Shown: positions 49,612-58,444 of the stretch, piece by piece
How positions within the stretch are numbered: position 1 is the stretch's first letter
Layout of the letters: every line of letters begins with the position of its first letter
NCBI GenBank assembly: GCA_903884425.1
Contig: CAISEP010000007.1
Location: forward strand, 111,374 to 175,373
Direction: 5' to 3'
Length of the DNA: 64,000 bases
Origin: an uncultured Caulobacterales bacterium
Lineage (GTDB): Bacteria; Pseudomonadota; Alphaproteobacteria; Caulobacterales; Caulobacteraceae
Notes under the pieces: model-generated
The model's database searches: none
What the model saw: the letters and a program-made list of their open reading frames with translations, nothing else
What the model was told of the DNA's origin: nothing
Translations under genes and position numbers: made by a program

Positions 49612-51174
49612 ATGACGACGCCCCACCACCAGACCCTGCTCATCGTCGATTTCGGCAGCCAGGTGACCCAGCTGATCGCCCGCCGGGTGCGCGAGAGCGG
49701 CGTCTATTGCGAGATCCATCCCTTCGACAAGGTCGATGCGGCCTTCCTCAAGGCCTTCGGCCCGTCGGCCATCGTCCTGTCCGGCGGTCCGGCCAGCGTG
49801 CACGAGGCCGAAAGCCCGGCGGTGGACCCGGCCGTGTTCGACCTTGCGGTCCCGGTGCTGGGCATCTGCTATGGGGAGCAGACCACCTGCGCGGTGCTGG
49901 GCGGCGCCGTGGTTCCGGGCACGACGCGGGAATTCGGCCGGGCGGAGATCGAGATCGTGCGGGAAAGCCCGCTGCTGGAGGGGCTGGGCTCCGTCGGCCA
50001 CCGCGAGACCGTGTGGATGAGCCACGGGGACAAGATCACCGCGCTGCCCGCGGGCTTCGAGGCCGTGGCCGTCTCGGAAGGCAGCCCCTATGCCGTGATC
50101 GCCAACGAGGCCCGGCGCATCTACGGCGTCCAGTTCCATCCGGAGGTGGCCCACACCCCCCGCGGGGCCCTGATCCTGCGCAACTTCACCCACCGGATCG
50201 CGGGCTTGAGCGGCGACTGGACCATGGCCGCCTTCCGCGCCGAGGCGGTGGCCCGCATCCGCGCCCAGGTGGGGACGGGCCGGGTGATCTGCGGCCTGTC
50301 CGGCGGGGTGGATTCCAGCGTGGCCGCCGTGCTGATCCACGAGGCCATCGGCGACCAGCTGACCTGCGTGTTCGTCGACACCGGCCTGATGCGCGCCAAC
50401 GAGGCGGCGGAGGTGGTGACCCTGTTCCGCGACCACTACAACATCCCCCTGGTGCATGTGGACGCAGGCGACATCTTCCTCGACGCCCTGGAGGGGGTCA
50501 GCGACCCGGAGACCAAGCGCAAGACCATCGGCCGCCTGTTCGTCGAGATCTTCGACGAGGAGGCGGGCAAGATCGGCGGCGCGGGTTTCCTGGCCCAGGG
50601 CACCCTCTATCCCGACGTGATCGAGAGCGTCTCCGCGCGCGGCGGCCCGTCTGCGGTGATCAAGAGCCACCACAATGTGGGCGGTCTTCCGGAACGCATG
50701 AAGATGAAGCTGGTGGAGCCTCTGCGGGAGCTGTTCAAGGACGAGGTCCGGGCGCTGGGCCGCGAGCTTGGCCTGCCGCCGGCCTTTGTCGGCCGCCATC
50801 CCTTCCCGGGGCCGGGCCTCGCCATCCGCATCCCCGGCGAGATCACCCGCGAGGCCGTGTCGATCCTGCAGAAGGCCGACCTGATCTGGCTGGACGAGAT
50901 CCGCAGGGCGGGCCTCTACGACACCATCTGGCAGGCCTTCGCCGTGCTGCTGCCCGTACGGACCGTGGGGGTGATGGGCGATGCGCGGACCTATGAGCGG
51001 GTGCTGGCGCTCCGGGCCGTCACCTCTACCGACGGCATGACCGCGGACTTCTTCGAATTCCCCTGGGACGTGCTGGGCCGCGCCGCCACCCGCATCGTCA
51101 ACGAGGTCAGGGGCGTGAACCGGGTGGTCTATGACGTGACCTCCAAGCCGCCGGGGACTATCGAGTGGGAATGA
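49612..51174 (+). CDS. guaA: GMP synthase (glutamine-hydrolysing)
   Basis: 520 residues, complete. The glutamine amidotransferase domain has the catalytic region [12 protein letters not shown], with Cys in GICYG, and QFHPEVAHT for His/Glu. The ATP-pyrophosphatase domain has the PP-loop [13 protein letters not shown]. The C-terminal dimerisation domain ends in the universal TIEWE. It amidates XMP to GMP. The GICYG is followed by EQ, as in some alphaproteobacterial enzymes. An integrative element begins immediately after its stop; its 3' end is the insertion site. Confidence 0.98.
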   Translation: MTTPHHQTLLIVDFGSQVTQLIARRVRESGVYCEIHPFDKVDAAFLKAFGPSAIVLSGGPASVHEAESPAVDPAVFDLAVPVLGICYGEQTTCAVLGGAVVPGTTREFGRAEIEIVRESPLLEGLGSVGHRETVWMSHGDKITALPAGFEAVAVSEGSPYAVIANEARRIYGVQFHPEVAHTPRGALILRNFTHRIAGLSGDWTMAAFRAEAVARIRAQVGTGRVICGLSGGVDSSVAAVLIHEAIGDQLTCVFVDTGLMRANEAAEVVTLFRDHYNIPLVHVDAGDIFLDALEGVSDPETKRKTIGRLFVEIFDEEAGKIGGAGFLAQGTLYPDVIESVSARGGPSAVIKSHHNVGGLPERMKMKLVEPLRELFKDEVRALGRELGLPPAFVGRHPFPGPGLAIRIPGEITREAVSILQKADLIWLDEIRRAGLYDTIWQAFAVLLPVRTVGVMGDARTYERVLALRAVTSTDGMTADFFEFPWDVLGRAATRIVNEVRGVNRVVYDVTSKPPGTIEWE

Positions 51175-51177
51175 TTT
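51150..51177 (+). mobile_element. Left attachment site (attL) of the integrative element at the guaA 3' end
   Basis: The last codons of guaA (TATCGAGTGGGAATGA) are conserved in bacteria and are a known integration target for tyrosine-recombinase elements. Base composition drops sharply right after the stop, and an integrase gene follows 290 bases later. The matching right-end repeat is not in the window, so boundaries are approximate. Confidence 0.6.
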
Positions 51178-51257
51178 AGGGCCTTTCGGCGGCATCTGCC
51201 AACAATCGAAAACTCGCACTAACTCACTGAAATAAATAAAAATATCTGTCAGAGTCA

Positions 51258-51451
51258 ATCGCCGTCATTTTGGAGGCAGCGCTCCGATTTGACGGCATCT
51301 TTGACGGTATCATCACCTCTTGCTCACGTCCAAAACTCGCGATACCGTCAGTCCGTTGAGGTCGTTTGACGGTATTTTTTTCTCATAAGCGACTGATTAA
51401 TATGGGGAAAAAGCGAATGATGCGGTCGAAAAAGGCCTGACGGTATTTTTC
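51258..51451 (+). repeat. Cluster of TGACGG repeats upstream of the integrase (probable arm-binding sites)
   Basis: TGACGG-type elements occur in both orientations: GCCGTCA at 51261, TTTGACGGCATC at 51288, TTGACGGTATC at 51301, GATACCGTCA (inverted) at 51341, TTTGACGGTATT at 51365 and CTGACGGTATT at 51437. The last two share a longer TGACGGTATTTTT followed by CTCA. Such direct and inverted short repeats next to an int gene are typical arm-type sites. They could also be integrase self-regulation sites. The interval 51175-51466 holds no ORF. Confidence 0.55.
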
Positions 51452-51466
51452 TCAGAGGTGAGAGCG

Positions 51467-52723
51467 ATGCTGACGGACGTGGCCCTTAAGAACTTGAAAT
51501 CTAAGGAAAAACCGTACAAGGTGGCGGATCGCGACGGCATGTATGTCGTCGTCGCCCCGTCAGGAACGGTCACTTTCAGGCTCGACTATCGGCTGAATGG
51601 TAGGCGCGAGACCGTCACTTTCGGCCAGTACGGCCCCGCCGAGTTATCCCTGGCCCGCGCCCGTGAGATGACGATCGATGCCCGGCGCTCGATCATGGAG
51701 GGCAATTCCCCGGCCCACGAAAAACAGCGTGCAAAGCGGCGGATCAAAGAGGCGAAGAGCTTCGGCGAATTCGGGGAAAGGTGGCTTTCCACGGCGACGA
51801 TGGCCGACAGCACCCGCGCTATGCGCCGCGCCATTTTCGAACGGGAGCTGGTCCCGACCTGCAAAAATCGCCTTCTACACGAGATCACGCCTGATGATCT
51901 GCGAGCGCTTTGCGCGAAGATCGTCGAGCGCGGCGCGCCGGCGACGGCCATCCATGTCCGCGACATCGTCAAACAGATTTACGGCTTTGCGATTTTGCAC
52001 GGGGAGAAGGTTGCCAACCCGGCCGACGAAGTCGGGCCGGCGTCGATCGCTACCTTTGTGGCAAAGGACCGATCGCTGTCTCCGACTGAGATACGCATCA
52101 TGCTCAAGCAGCTTGAACATGTGGCCACGCTTCCGACGATCCGACTTGGGATGCGCCTGTTCCTGCTCACCATGGTGCGCAAGAGCGAGCTGCAGGACGC
52201 AACCTGGGACGAGGTGGATTTCGAAAATGCTGTCTGGAGCATCCCCAAGGAACGGATGAAGAGGTCCAAGGCCCACAACGTCTATCTATCTCGGCAAACC
52301 CTGGACATCATGATCGCGCTAAAAACCTGCGCCGGGAATTCCCGCTACCTGTTGCCGTCCCGCTATGACGCCGATGCCCCGATGTCGCGGGCGACGTTCA
52401 ATCGGATCACCTATGCCGTTGTGGAGCGCGCGAAAGCCGAGGGGTTACCCTTGGAGCCCTTTACCGTTCACGACCTGCGGAGGACCGGCTCGACGCTTTT
52501 GAACGAGATCGGCTTCAACAGTGACTGGATCGAAAAGTGCCTAGCGCACGAGGACGGCCGGTCGTCTCGCGGGGTCTACAACAAGGCGGAATACGAACCT
52601 CAGCGGCGGCACATGATGCAGGAGTGGGCGGATATCATCGACGCCTGGGTGGCGGGACGAAAACATCTTCCGGTTCTCATTCCGCTGTCGATGCCGATGC
52701 TGGTTCCGGACCCGGCGCTTTGA
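51467..52723 (+). CDS. int: P4-type tyrosine recombinase (integrase)
   Basis: 418 residues from ATG 51467, with GAGG in front; a GTG nine bases upstream is less likely. The N-terminal DUF4102-like arm-binding domain (MLTDVALKNLKSKEKPYKVADRDGMY) is followed by a core-binding SAM-like domain and the catalytic domain with Arg in LTMVRKSELQ (about residue 236), HDLRRTGS (HxxR), AHEDGR and Tyr in SRGVYNKAEY (about 370). It recombines the element into guaA. The orientation toward the element interior and the sites upstream fit that role. Confidence 0.95.
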   Translation: MLTDVALKNLKSKEKPYKVADRDGMYVVVAPSGTVTFRLDYRLNGRRETVTFGQYGPAELSLARAREMTIDARRSIMEGNSPAHEKQRAKRRIKEAKSFGEFGERWLSTATMADSTRAMRRAIFERELVPTCKNRLLHEITPDDLRALCAKIVERGAPATAIHVRDIVKQIYGFAILHGEKVANPADEVGPASIATFVAKDRSLSPTEIRIMLKQLEHVATLPTIRLGMRLFLLTMVRKSELQDATWDEVDFENAVWSIPKERMKRSKAHNVYLSRQTLDIMIALKTCAGNSRYLLPSRYDADAPMSRATFNRITYAVVERAKAEGLPLEPFTVHDLRRTGSTLLNEIGFNSDWIEKCLAHEDGRSSRGVYNKAEYEPQRRHMMQEWADIIDAWVAGRKHLPVLIPLSMPMLVPDPAL

Positions 52724-52985
52724 CAGGGCGGCTTCGGCGCTTGCGGACGTCCGGGTGAGGCGCGCGCCGCGTCGAGGCGCTTTCCGTGGCCCGTCGGCGC
52801 TCGGTGAGCCAGGCTTCCACTTCTCCGAGATCCCAGACCACGCATCGGGTCGTGAGGGCAAAGCGGCGGGGGAATTCGCCGCGTTGCTCCATCTCGTAAA
52901 TGGTCGAGTCGGCGAGCGGCACGATCTGGCGCAGCTCGCCGCGGCGGATGGTCCGTTTGATGGATTGCTCGGGCATCGCGGCCAT
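52677..52985 (-). CDS. AlpA-like helix-turn-helix regulator
   Basis: 102 residues from ATG 52985, preceded by AAGGAGA. The AlpA/excisionase-like fold reads RRGELRQIVPLADSTIYEMEQRGEFPRRFAL, then RCVVWDLGEVEAWLTERR. The tail is basic and low complexity. These proteins act as recombination directionality factors or as activators of int. It converges with int, overlapping its 3' end by 47 bases, a common arrangement in genomic islands. Confidence 0.88.
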   Translation of the reverse strand: MAAMPEQSIKRTIRRGELRQIVPLADSTIYEMEQRGEFPRRFALTTRCVVWDLGEVEAWLTERRRATESASTRRAPHPDVRKRRSRPVKAPGPEPASASTAE

Positions 52986-53160
52986 GACGGGGTCTCCTTG
53001 CTTGGCGTCTGATGCCAATGGAAATCGATAGTCTCTGACCATGGGAAGGGTTGAGTTGGCCGCGTAGTGCCGCGTGCGGCTCTAGCGTAGGAATCGGATG
53101 GTTCGTTTTACGCGTGGGGTCCGATCATCCCCCTAGGGTCCAGATGGATCTTGCGGTTTC

Positions 53161-53183
53161 GGCCATTTTGGCCACAAATGGCC
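53161..53183. promoter_or_regulatory. Perfect palindrome in front of the Phd-like gene
   Basis: An 8-base inverted repeat, GGCCATTT (53161-53168) and AAATGGCC (53176-53183), encloses a 7-base centre. Its end lies 24 bases before the ATG of the Phd/YefM-like gene. Antitoxins of that family bind such palindromes at their own promoter, so this is a candidate autoregulatory operator for the whole restriction operon. No -10/-35 can be assigned with confidence. Confidence 0.5.
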
Positions 53184-53207
53184 TGAACGGTCTGCTTCGG
53201 GCGGGAC

Positions 53208-53402
53208 ATGCAAACGCTATCGGCCAGAGACGCGAAATATAACTTCGGGAGGCTCATCGACACCGCGCGGGCAGAGCCCGTAACGGTCGAAAAGCACGGG
53301 CGGGCTGTTGTCGTGGTGCTGGCGGTCGAGGAATACGAACGATTGAAGACGATCGAATCGGAGCAGCGGCCAAAGACGCCCGGCTCCGGCAAAGTGAAGT
53401 GA
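53208..53402 (+). CDS. Phd/YefM-family antitoxin-like protein (no adjacent toxin)
   Basis: 64 residues. It has the N-terminal Phd/YefM DNA-binding fold, [42 protein letters not shown], the family's most conserved core. There is no short RelE/YoeB/Doc-like ORF on either side, so it is not part of a normal toxin-antitoxin pair. It lies immediately before hsdM (11 bases), with the palindrome in front. I infer a regulatory role for the restriction operon. Confidence 0.85.
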   Translation: MQTLSARDAKYNFGRLIDTARAEPVTVEKHGRAVVVVLAVEEYERLKTIESEQRPKTPGSGKVK

Positions 53403-53413
53403 GGCAGGGCGGA

Positions 53414-55222
53414 ATGGCTGATCAAGCGCAAAAAGACAGGTTCCTGGCGGCGCTGACCCAGCTTGGCGGCTCCGCCGGCAACGGGCGCCTTCGCGAAGCT
53501 CTGCAATGGGACGAAGCTACTTATAGCTCGGTGAAGGATGAACTGGTCGCTGAAGGTGTTTTGACGCCGGGGCGCGGTCGTGGCGGCTCTGTATCGCTTG
53601 GCGGCGCGGCGGAGGTCGAAGCCGAGGAACCAGCGCCGGTCGCCGTTCGAGAGAAACCTGCCCGCGCCAATGGCAATGGCGCTGGTGGCAATCTCGGCTT
53701 CGAAGCGGAGTTGTTTAAAGCCGCGGACAAGTTGCGCGGCAACATGGAGCCGTCGGACTACAAGCACGTCGCGCTCGGTCTGATCTTCCTGAAGCACATC
53801 TCTGACAGCTTTGAGGCTAAGCGCGCCGAGCTGCTGGCGGATTACGCCGAGGGCGCGGAAGACCGCGACGAATACGCCGCCGACAATGTGTTTTGGGTGC
53901 CGCCAACTGCGCGCTGGTCACATCTCCAGGCAAACGCCAAGCAACCGTCGATCGGGAAGATGATCGACGAGGCGATGATTGCCATCGAGAAGGACAACGA
54001 AAACCTCAAAGGCGTTCTGCCAAAGGACTATGCCCGGCCGGCATTGAACGCCGTCATGCTTGGGGAACTGATCGATCTCATATCCGGCATCGCGCTCGGC
54101 CAAGAAAAAGGATCGGCGCGCGACGTTCTTGGGCGTGTCTATGAGTATTTTCTCGGCCAGTTCGCCGGGTCGGAGGGCAAGCGCGGCGGCGAGTTCTATA
54201 CGCCGCGCTCGGTCGTGCGCGTGATGGTCGAGATGATCGAGCCCTACAAGGGGCGGGTCTATGATCCGTGCTGCGGATCAGGCGGCATGTTCGTGCAGTC
54301 TGAAAAATTCGCGCTGGAGCACGAGGGGCGGATCGGCGACATAGCCGTCTACGGTCAGGAGTCGAACTATACGACTTGGCGGCTGTGCAAGATGAACCTC
54401 GCCGTGCGCGGCATCGACGCCGAGATCAAGTGGAACAGCGAGGGCAGCTTCCATAAGGACGAGCTGCGCGACCTCAAGGCTGATTTCATTCTCGCGAACC
54501 CGCCTTTCAACATTTCCGACTGGGGCGGCGATCGGCTGCGCGAGGACGTCCGCTGGAAATATGGTGCGCCGCCGGCGAGCAACGCAAACTTCGCCTGGAT
54601 TCAACACATTGTGCACCACCTCGCGCCGAGCGGCACGGCAGGCGTTGTGCTCGCCAACGGCTCGATGTCATCTACCCAAAATGGCGAGGACGCCATCCGA
54701 AGAGCGCTTGTCGAAGGCGTGAGCGGTAGACCGGGTGTAGTCGATTGTATGGTCGCGCTTCCCGGCCAGCTTTTCTATTCGACGCAGATTCCTGTCTGCC
54801 TCTGGTTTCTCGCAAGAGACAAGTCGAATGGCATCGCGCGCAGTGCGAAGCTACGCGACAGGCGCAATGAGATCCTTTTCATCGATGCGCGCAAGCTTGG
54901 CCATATGGTGGACCGCACGCGCAAGGAGTTCTCCGACACCGACATCGAGAAGATCACACGAGCATATCATGCGTGGCGAGGCGAGGACGAGGCGGGCACC
55001 TATGAGGACGTGCCAGGGTTCTGCAAGTCAGCGAGTTTGGAAGACATCAAAGGGCACGGCTACATCCTGAATCCCGGTCGATACGTTGGCTCTGAGGATG
55101 TTGAGGCTGACGAAACGCCGTTCGAGGAGCGTTTCGGGGCGCTCAAACGGACGCTCGATGATCAATTTAAGGCCAGCGACGAGTCCTCTAAGGCGCTTCG
55201 CGCACTTCTTGCGAGGCTTTAA
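53414..55222 (+). CDS. hsdM: Type I restriction-modification methyltransferase subunit HsdM
   Basis: 602 residues from ATG 53414 ([14 protein letters not shown]). It has an N-terminal winged-helix-like extension (about 1-65), an HsdM N-terminal helical domain ([32 protein letters not shown]), SAM-binding motif I at about 284-291 (DPCCGSGGM) and catalytic motif IV NPPF at about 362-365. It methylates adenine in the target chosen by HsdS. A GTG at 53399 overlapping the previous stop is an alternative start. The winged-helix extension is extra relative to the classical EcoKI HsdM. Confidence 0.95.
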   Translation: MADQAQKDRFLAALTQLGGSAGNGRLREALQWDEATYSSVKDELVAEGVLTPGRGRGGSVSLGGAAEVEAEEPAPVAVREKPARANGNGAGGNLGFEAELFKAADKLRGNMEPSDYKHVALGLIFLKHISDSFEAKRAELLADYAEGAEDRDEYAADNVFWVPPTARWSHLQANAKQPSIGKMIDEAMIAIEKDNENLKGVLPKDYARPALNAVMLGELIDLISGIALGQEKGSARDVLGRVYEYFLGQFAGSEGKRGGEFYTPRSVVRVMVEMIEPYKGRVYDPCCGSGGMFVQSEKFALEHEGRIGDIAVYGQESNYTTWRLCKMNLAVRGIDAEIKWNSEGSFHKDELRDLKADFILANPPFNISDWGGDRLREDVRWKYGAPPASNANFAWIQHIVHHLAPSGTAGVVLANGSMSSTQNGEDAIRRALVEGVSGRPGVVDCMVALPGQLFYSTQIPVCLWFLARDKSNGIARSAKLRDRRNEILFIDARKLGHMVDRTRKEFSDTDIEKITRAYHAWRGEDEAGTYEDVPGFCKSASLEDIKGHGYILNPGRYVGSEDVEADETPFEERFGALKRTLDDQFKASDESSKALRALLARL

Positions 55223-55223
55223 C

Positions 55224-56492
55224 ATGGCGCCCGCCAGCCTACCGTTTGATGAGTTGTTGTCGTTCGTTGTAGATAATCGAGGTCGGACGTGCCCAGTCGC
55301 GAGCACCGGACTCCCTTTGATAGCTACGAACTGCATATCCAATGAACATCTATATCCTACCAAAGACAATGTTCGTTATGTCGATCAAGATACTTACGCC
55401 AACTGGTTTAGGGCGCATCCAAAACCAGGCGACATCATATTTGTCTTGAAGGGCGCGCCCGGTCGCTGCGCCTTAGTCCCTAATCCCGTTGATTTTTGTA
55501 TCGCGCAAGACATGGTCGCGATTCGCGCAGACAAAGAGAAGATCGACCCAGCGTATCTGTTCGCAGCACTACGATCGCCACTGATTCAAGAGTTAATCGA
55601 TCGTATGCACGTCGGGACCATGATCCCTCATTTCAAAAAAGGAGACTTCAACAAGCTTCTAATTCCTATTCCCGACCGCCCAGTCCAAGAGTTTATTGGC
55701 AACGTGCATACGGCGCTTGTCGAGAAGATAGAGCTAAACAGGCGGATGAACGAAACGCTGGAAGCCACCGCGCGCGCGATCTTCAAGGATTGGTTCGTGG
55801 ATTTTGGCCCGACTTGCGCCAAGGTGGAAGGCCGCGCGCCCTATCTCGCCCCGGAAATCTGGTCCCTCTTTCCCGACCGCCTCGACGACGAAGGCAAGCC
55901 GGAGGGGTGGAATGAGTCCACGGTTGGGTCCGAATTCAATCTAACCATGGGACAATCACCCCCTGGCGAAACGTATAACGAGGCCGGCGAGGGACTCCCA
56001 TTCTTTCAAGGGCGCACCGATTTTGGCTTTCGTTACCCAGTCCGCCGAAAGTTCTGTTCTGCTCCTACAAGGGTTGCACGACCCGATGACACTCTGGTCA
56101 GCGTCCGGGCGCCGGTTGGCGACCTAAACATGGCTTGGGAAGAATGCTGTATCGGGCGGGGCGTCGCTGCAGTTCGTCACAATCGCGGCGGTCGTGGCTA
56201 TACCCAGTATTCGATGCAGTTTCTTCAGCCTGCTATCGCTCGGTTTGAAGACAGTGGCAGCGTTTTTGGTGCCATAAACAAAGTTCAGTTTGAGCGATTG
56301 CGATTGATTGCGCCTTCTCTGGAATTGATCGATCTATATGAAGCAACCGTCCAAGGTATGGACGATCGAATTCGCGCGAACACCAGCGAGTCTGAGACTC
56401 TTGCGGCGGCCCGCGACTACCTCCTGCCGAAGCTTATGTCGGGCGAAGTTCGCGTCAAGGACGCCGAGAAGCTTGTCGGGGAGGCCATATGA
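55224..56492 (+). CDS. hsdS: Type I restriction-modification specificity subunit HsdS
   Basis: 422 residues from ATG 55224, one base after the hsdM stop. Two target recognition domains are each followed by a conserved helix: TRD1 ends near residue 190, with VEKIELNRRMNETLEATARAIFKDWFVDFG as the central spacer, and TRD2 (WNESTVGSEFNLTMGQSPPGE) runs to the C-terminal helix RIRANTSESETLAAARDYLLPKLMSGE. The recognised DNA sequence cannot be predicted from this. It overlaps the next gene by 4 bases. Confidence 0.94.
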   Translation: MAPASLPFDELLSFVVDNRGRTCPVASTGLPLIATNCISNEHLYPTKDNVRYVDQDTYANWFRAHPKPGDIIFVLKGAPGRCALVPNPVDFCIAQDMVAIRADKEKIDPAYLFAALRSPLIQELIDRMHVGTMIPHFKKGDFNKLLIPIPDRPVQEFIGNVHTALVEKIELNRRMNETLEATARAIFKDWFVDFGPTCAKVEGRAPYLAPEIWSLFPDRLDDEGKPEGWNESTVGSEFNLTMGQSPPGETYNEAGEGLPFFQGRTDFGFRYPVRRKFCSAPTRVARPDDTLVSVRAPVGDLNMAWEECCIGRGVAAVRHNRGGRGYTQYSMQFLQPAIARFEDSGSVFGAINKVQFERLRLIAPSLELIDLYEATVQGMDDRIRANTSESETLAAARDYLLPKLMSGEVRVKDAEKLVGEAI

Positions 56493-56935
56493 CTGTTTGG
56501 CTCACCCAGGCGGAAGCGGATGCCCTCTTCGCGATGGAGAAGCACCGCGTGGACGAGCGGCGTTGGCGCTTGCCCGATACGGGTGGCGGAGTCGTCGTGC
56601 CGCTTGTCTCGGCCGATGGCGACGAACCCTTCCATCTCGATATCAGCCGTGGGCGGATCAATCTCGCCAAAGGCAAGATTCAGAACCGCGCCCGAACGAC
56701 GATGGTTCTGGCGCGGATCGATTTTGGCGGCGCGCCGCATCGCAACCCGGACGACGAAGAGATCGCCTGCCCGCATGTGCATCTCTATCGCGAGGGGTTT
56801 GGTGATCGGTGGGCATTTTCGATTTCGACCGAGGCCTTCACGCAGCCGACAGATCACTGGCAGACGCTCGTCGATTTCATGCGGTTCTGCAACATCACCC
56901 GTCCGCCCGAATTTGATCGGGGGCTGTTCACATGA
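56489..56935 (+). CDS. Small protein of unknown function in the restriction operon (DUF6978-like)
   Basis: 148 residues, starting MTVWLTQAEADALFAMEK, with beta-strand stretches VVVPLVSADGDEPFHLDIS, and CPHVHLYREGFGDRW. There are no membrane segments and no clear catalytic motif, although H-x-H-L is present. I think it belongs to DUF6978, a family seen beside DUF1828 proteins, but this is from memory. It overlaps hsdS and the DUF1828 gene by 4 bases each, so it is made together with them. Confidence 0.7.
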   Translation: MTVWLTQAEADALFAMEKHRVDERRWRLPDTGGGVVVPLVSADGDEPFHLDISRGRINLAKGKIQNRARTTMVLARIDFGGAPHRNPDDEEIACPHVHLYREGFGDRWAFSISTEAFTQPTDHWQTLVDFMRFCNITRPPEFDRGLFT

Positions 56936-57693
56936 GCGAAATCGACCTTCTGATCGATGGCTATTGGCGCTGGCTGCGGGACAAGACCGCGATCAAGCAA
57001 TTGAAGGACTGGACCGAGATCACAACGCCGTATCTCGACCGGCATAACGACTACCTCCAGATCTATGCCCGCAAGACCGACAAGGGCTTCGTGCTCACCG
57101 ATGGTGGCGAAACGCTGCTCGATCTCGAACAGTCGGGATGTCTGATGGACAGCCCGAAGCGTCAAGCCATCCTGCGAACGATCCTCAACGGCTTCGGCAT
57201 CGAACAGCAGGCCACAGAGTTGCAGGTCACCGCGACCAGCGACAACTTCGCGCTGCGCAAACACAATTTGATCCAGGCGATTCTGTCGGTCCACGACATG
57301 TTTTTCCTGGCCTCCTCGACAATCGAAGCGCTGTTCTTCGAGGATGTGGCGGCTTGGCTCGAAAGCGTTGATATCCGTTACACGCCGCGCGTGAAGTTCT
57401 CGGGCAAAAGCGGCTTCGATCACATGTTCGACTTCGTGATCCCGAAGTCGAAGGTGGCCTCCGAGCGGATCATCCGCGCGATCAACAATCCGAGCCGTAG
57501 CACGGCGCAGAATCTGATCATGGCGTGGATCGACACGAAGGACAGCCGTCCGGATAGCTCCGAACCCTTCGCCTTCCTCAACGACAACGAAAAGACCATC
57601 GCAGGCAACGTGACCGACGCGCTTCGAAACTACGGGATCACTCCCGTTGCATGGAGCCAGCGCGATCAGTTCCGCGAACGGCTTGTGGCGTAG
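56932..57693 (+). CDS. DUF1828/DUF1829-domain protein
   Basis: 253 residues. DUF1828 is at the N-terminus (TTPYLDRHNDYLQIYARKTDKGF, LTDGGETLLDLEQSG, DSPKRQAILRTILNGFGI) and DUF1829-like sequence at the C-terminus (RYTPRVKFSGKSGFDHMFDFVIPKSK). Members occur in defence islands and near restriction or toxin-antitoxin genes, and their molecular function is unknown to me. It is coupled to the preceding small gene by a 4-base overlap and followed by the Abi-C gene after 13 bases. Confidence 0.9.
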   Translation: MSEIDLLIDGYWRWLRDKTAIKQLKDWTEITTPYLDRHNDYLQIYARKTDKGFVLTDGGETLLDLEQSGCLMDSPKRQAILRTILNGFGIEQQATELQVTATSDNFALRKHNLIQAILSVHDMFFLASSTIEALFFEDVAAWLESVDIRYTPRVKFSGKSGFDHMFDFVIPKSKVASERIIRAINNPSRSTAQNLIMAWIDTKDSRPDSSEPFAFLNDNEKTIAGNVTDALRNYGITPVAWSQRDQFRERLVA

Positions 57694-57706
57694 GGAGGCG
57701 GTCGCG

Positions 57707-58444
57707 ATGTCAGCGGACTGGTATCCCGGGATCAAGGCATTTTCCACTCACTGGCGGCACGCGCCGATGCTGCAACAGACGTTCGAGACGCTTGAGCGAG
57801 AATTCGCGGACGAGAACGACGCGTGCATCGACGCGGCCAAGGGTTTCGTGGAATGCGCCTGCCGACTGCTGATCGAGGAACTCGATGATCCCGTCAGTCC
57901 GAAGAAGCCCACGGCGCCGGATACCGCGCTTGGCGAACTGGTTGGCCTCGCAACACGCATGCTCGATTTGGGAACGGTTCGGCATCGCGCCTTTTCAGAT
58001 CTGATCAAGCAGCACAACAAGCTAACCGACACGCTCCGGGTACTTCGCAACGAGGCCGGAACGGTGAGCCACGGCAAAGACGGCTTCATTGCCAAGCTCT
58101 CCGCGCATCATCGGCGCTCAGCGTTGCTCGCAGCGGATGCGATCGTCACGTTCCTTCATGAGGCATATCTCGAACGCGAGCCTGACCCGGTTCGCACGTT
58201 CGAACCCTACGAGCGGTTTGAAGCGTCGAATGCGATCATCGATGAGTTCGCAACGTTGCGGGCAGAACTCGATGAGGAAGGCTTCATCCGTGCCGTGGTC
58301 GTCCTTCCCGACGGCGAAGAGGTGCTGCTGGCGATCGAAACGTCTCGCCTGCTCTTCGGCGTGGACCGCGAAGCCTACAAACTTGTGCTCAATGCATGTC
58401 GTGAAGCCAAGGCCGCTGCGCCTCAAGACGCGGAGGTCGCCTGA
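57707..58444 (+). CDS. Abortive-infection C-terminal-domain (Abi-C) protein
   Basis: 245 residues from ATG 57707, preceded by AGGGAGG. A helical N-terminal region precedes the Abi-C signature [15 protein letters not shown]...[23 protein letters not shown] (residues about 110-160), followed by an acidic C-terminal domain. Abi-C proteins are associated with phage defence, including abortive infection, but their chemistry is poorly known. Its stop overlaps the hsdR start by one base, so it is translated with the restriction subunit. Confidence 0.88.
   Translation: MSADWYPGIKAFSTHWRHAPMLQQTFETLEREFADENDACIDAAKGFVECACRLLIEELDDPVSPKKPTAPDTALGELVGLATRMLDLGTVRHRAFSDLIKQHNKLTDTLRVLRNEAGTVSHGKDGFIAKLSAHHRRSALLAADAIVTFLHEAYLEREPDPVRTFEPYERFEASNAIIDEFATLRAELDEEGFIRAVVVLPDGEEVLLAIETSRLLFGVDREAYKLVLNACREAKAAAPQDAEVA

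Noticed and set aside
51258..51451. CRISPR array
   Set aside because: The repeats are about 10 bases, differ in orientation and spacing, and no cas gene is near. Integrase binding sites explain them better.
53108..53797. 229-codon minus-strand frame across the Phd-like gene and hsdM start, considered as a missing toxin
   Set aside because: No toxin family features, and it is antisense to two well-supported genes. No RelE, YoeB or Doc-like ORF was found on either side of the Phd-like gene.
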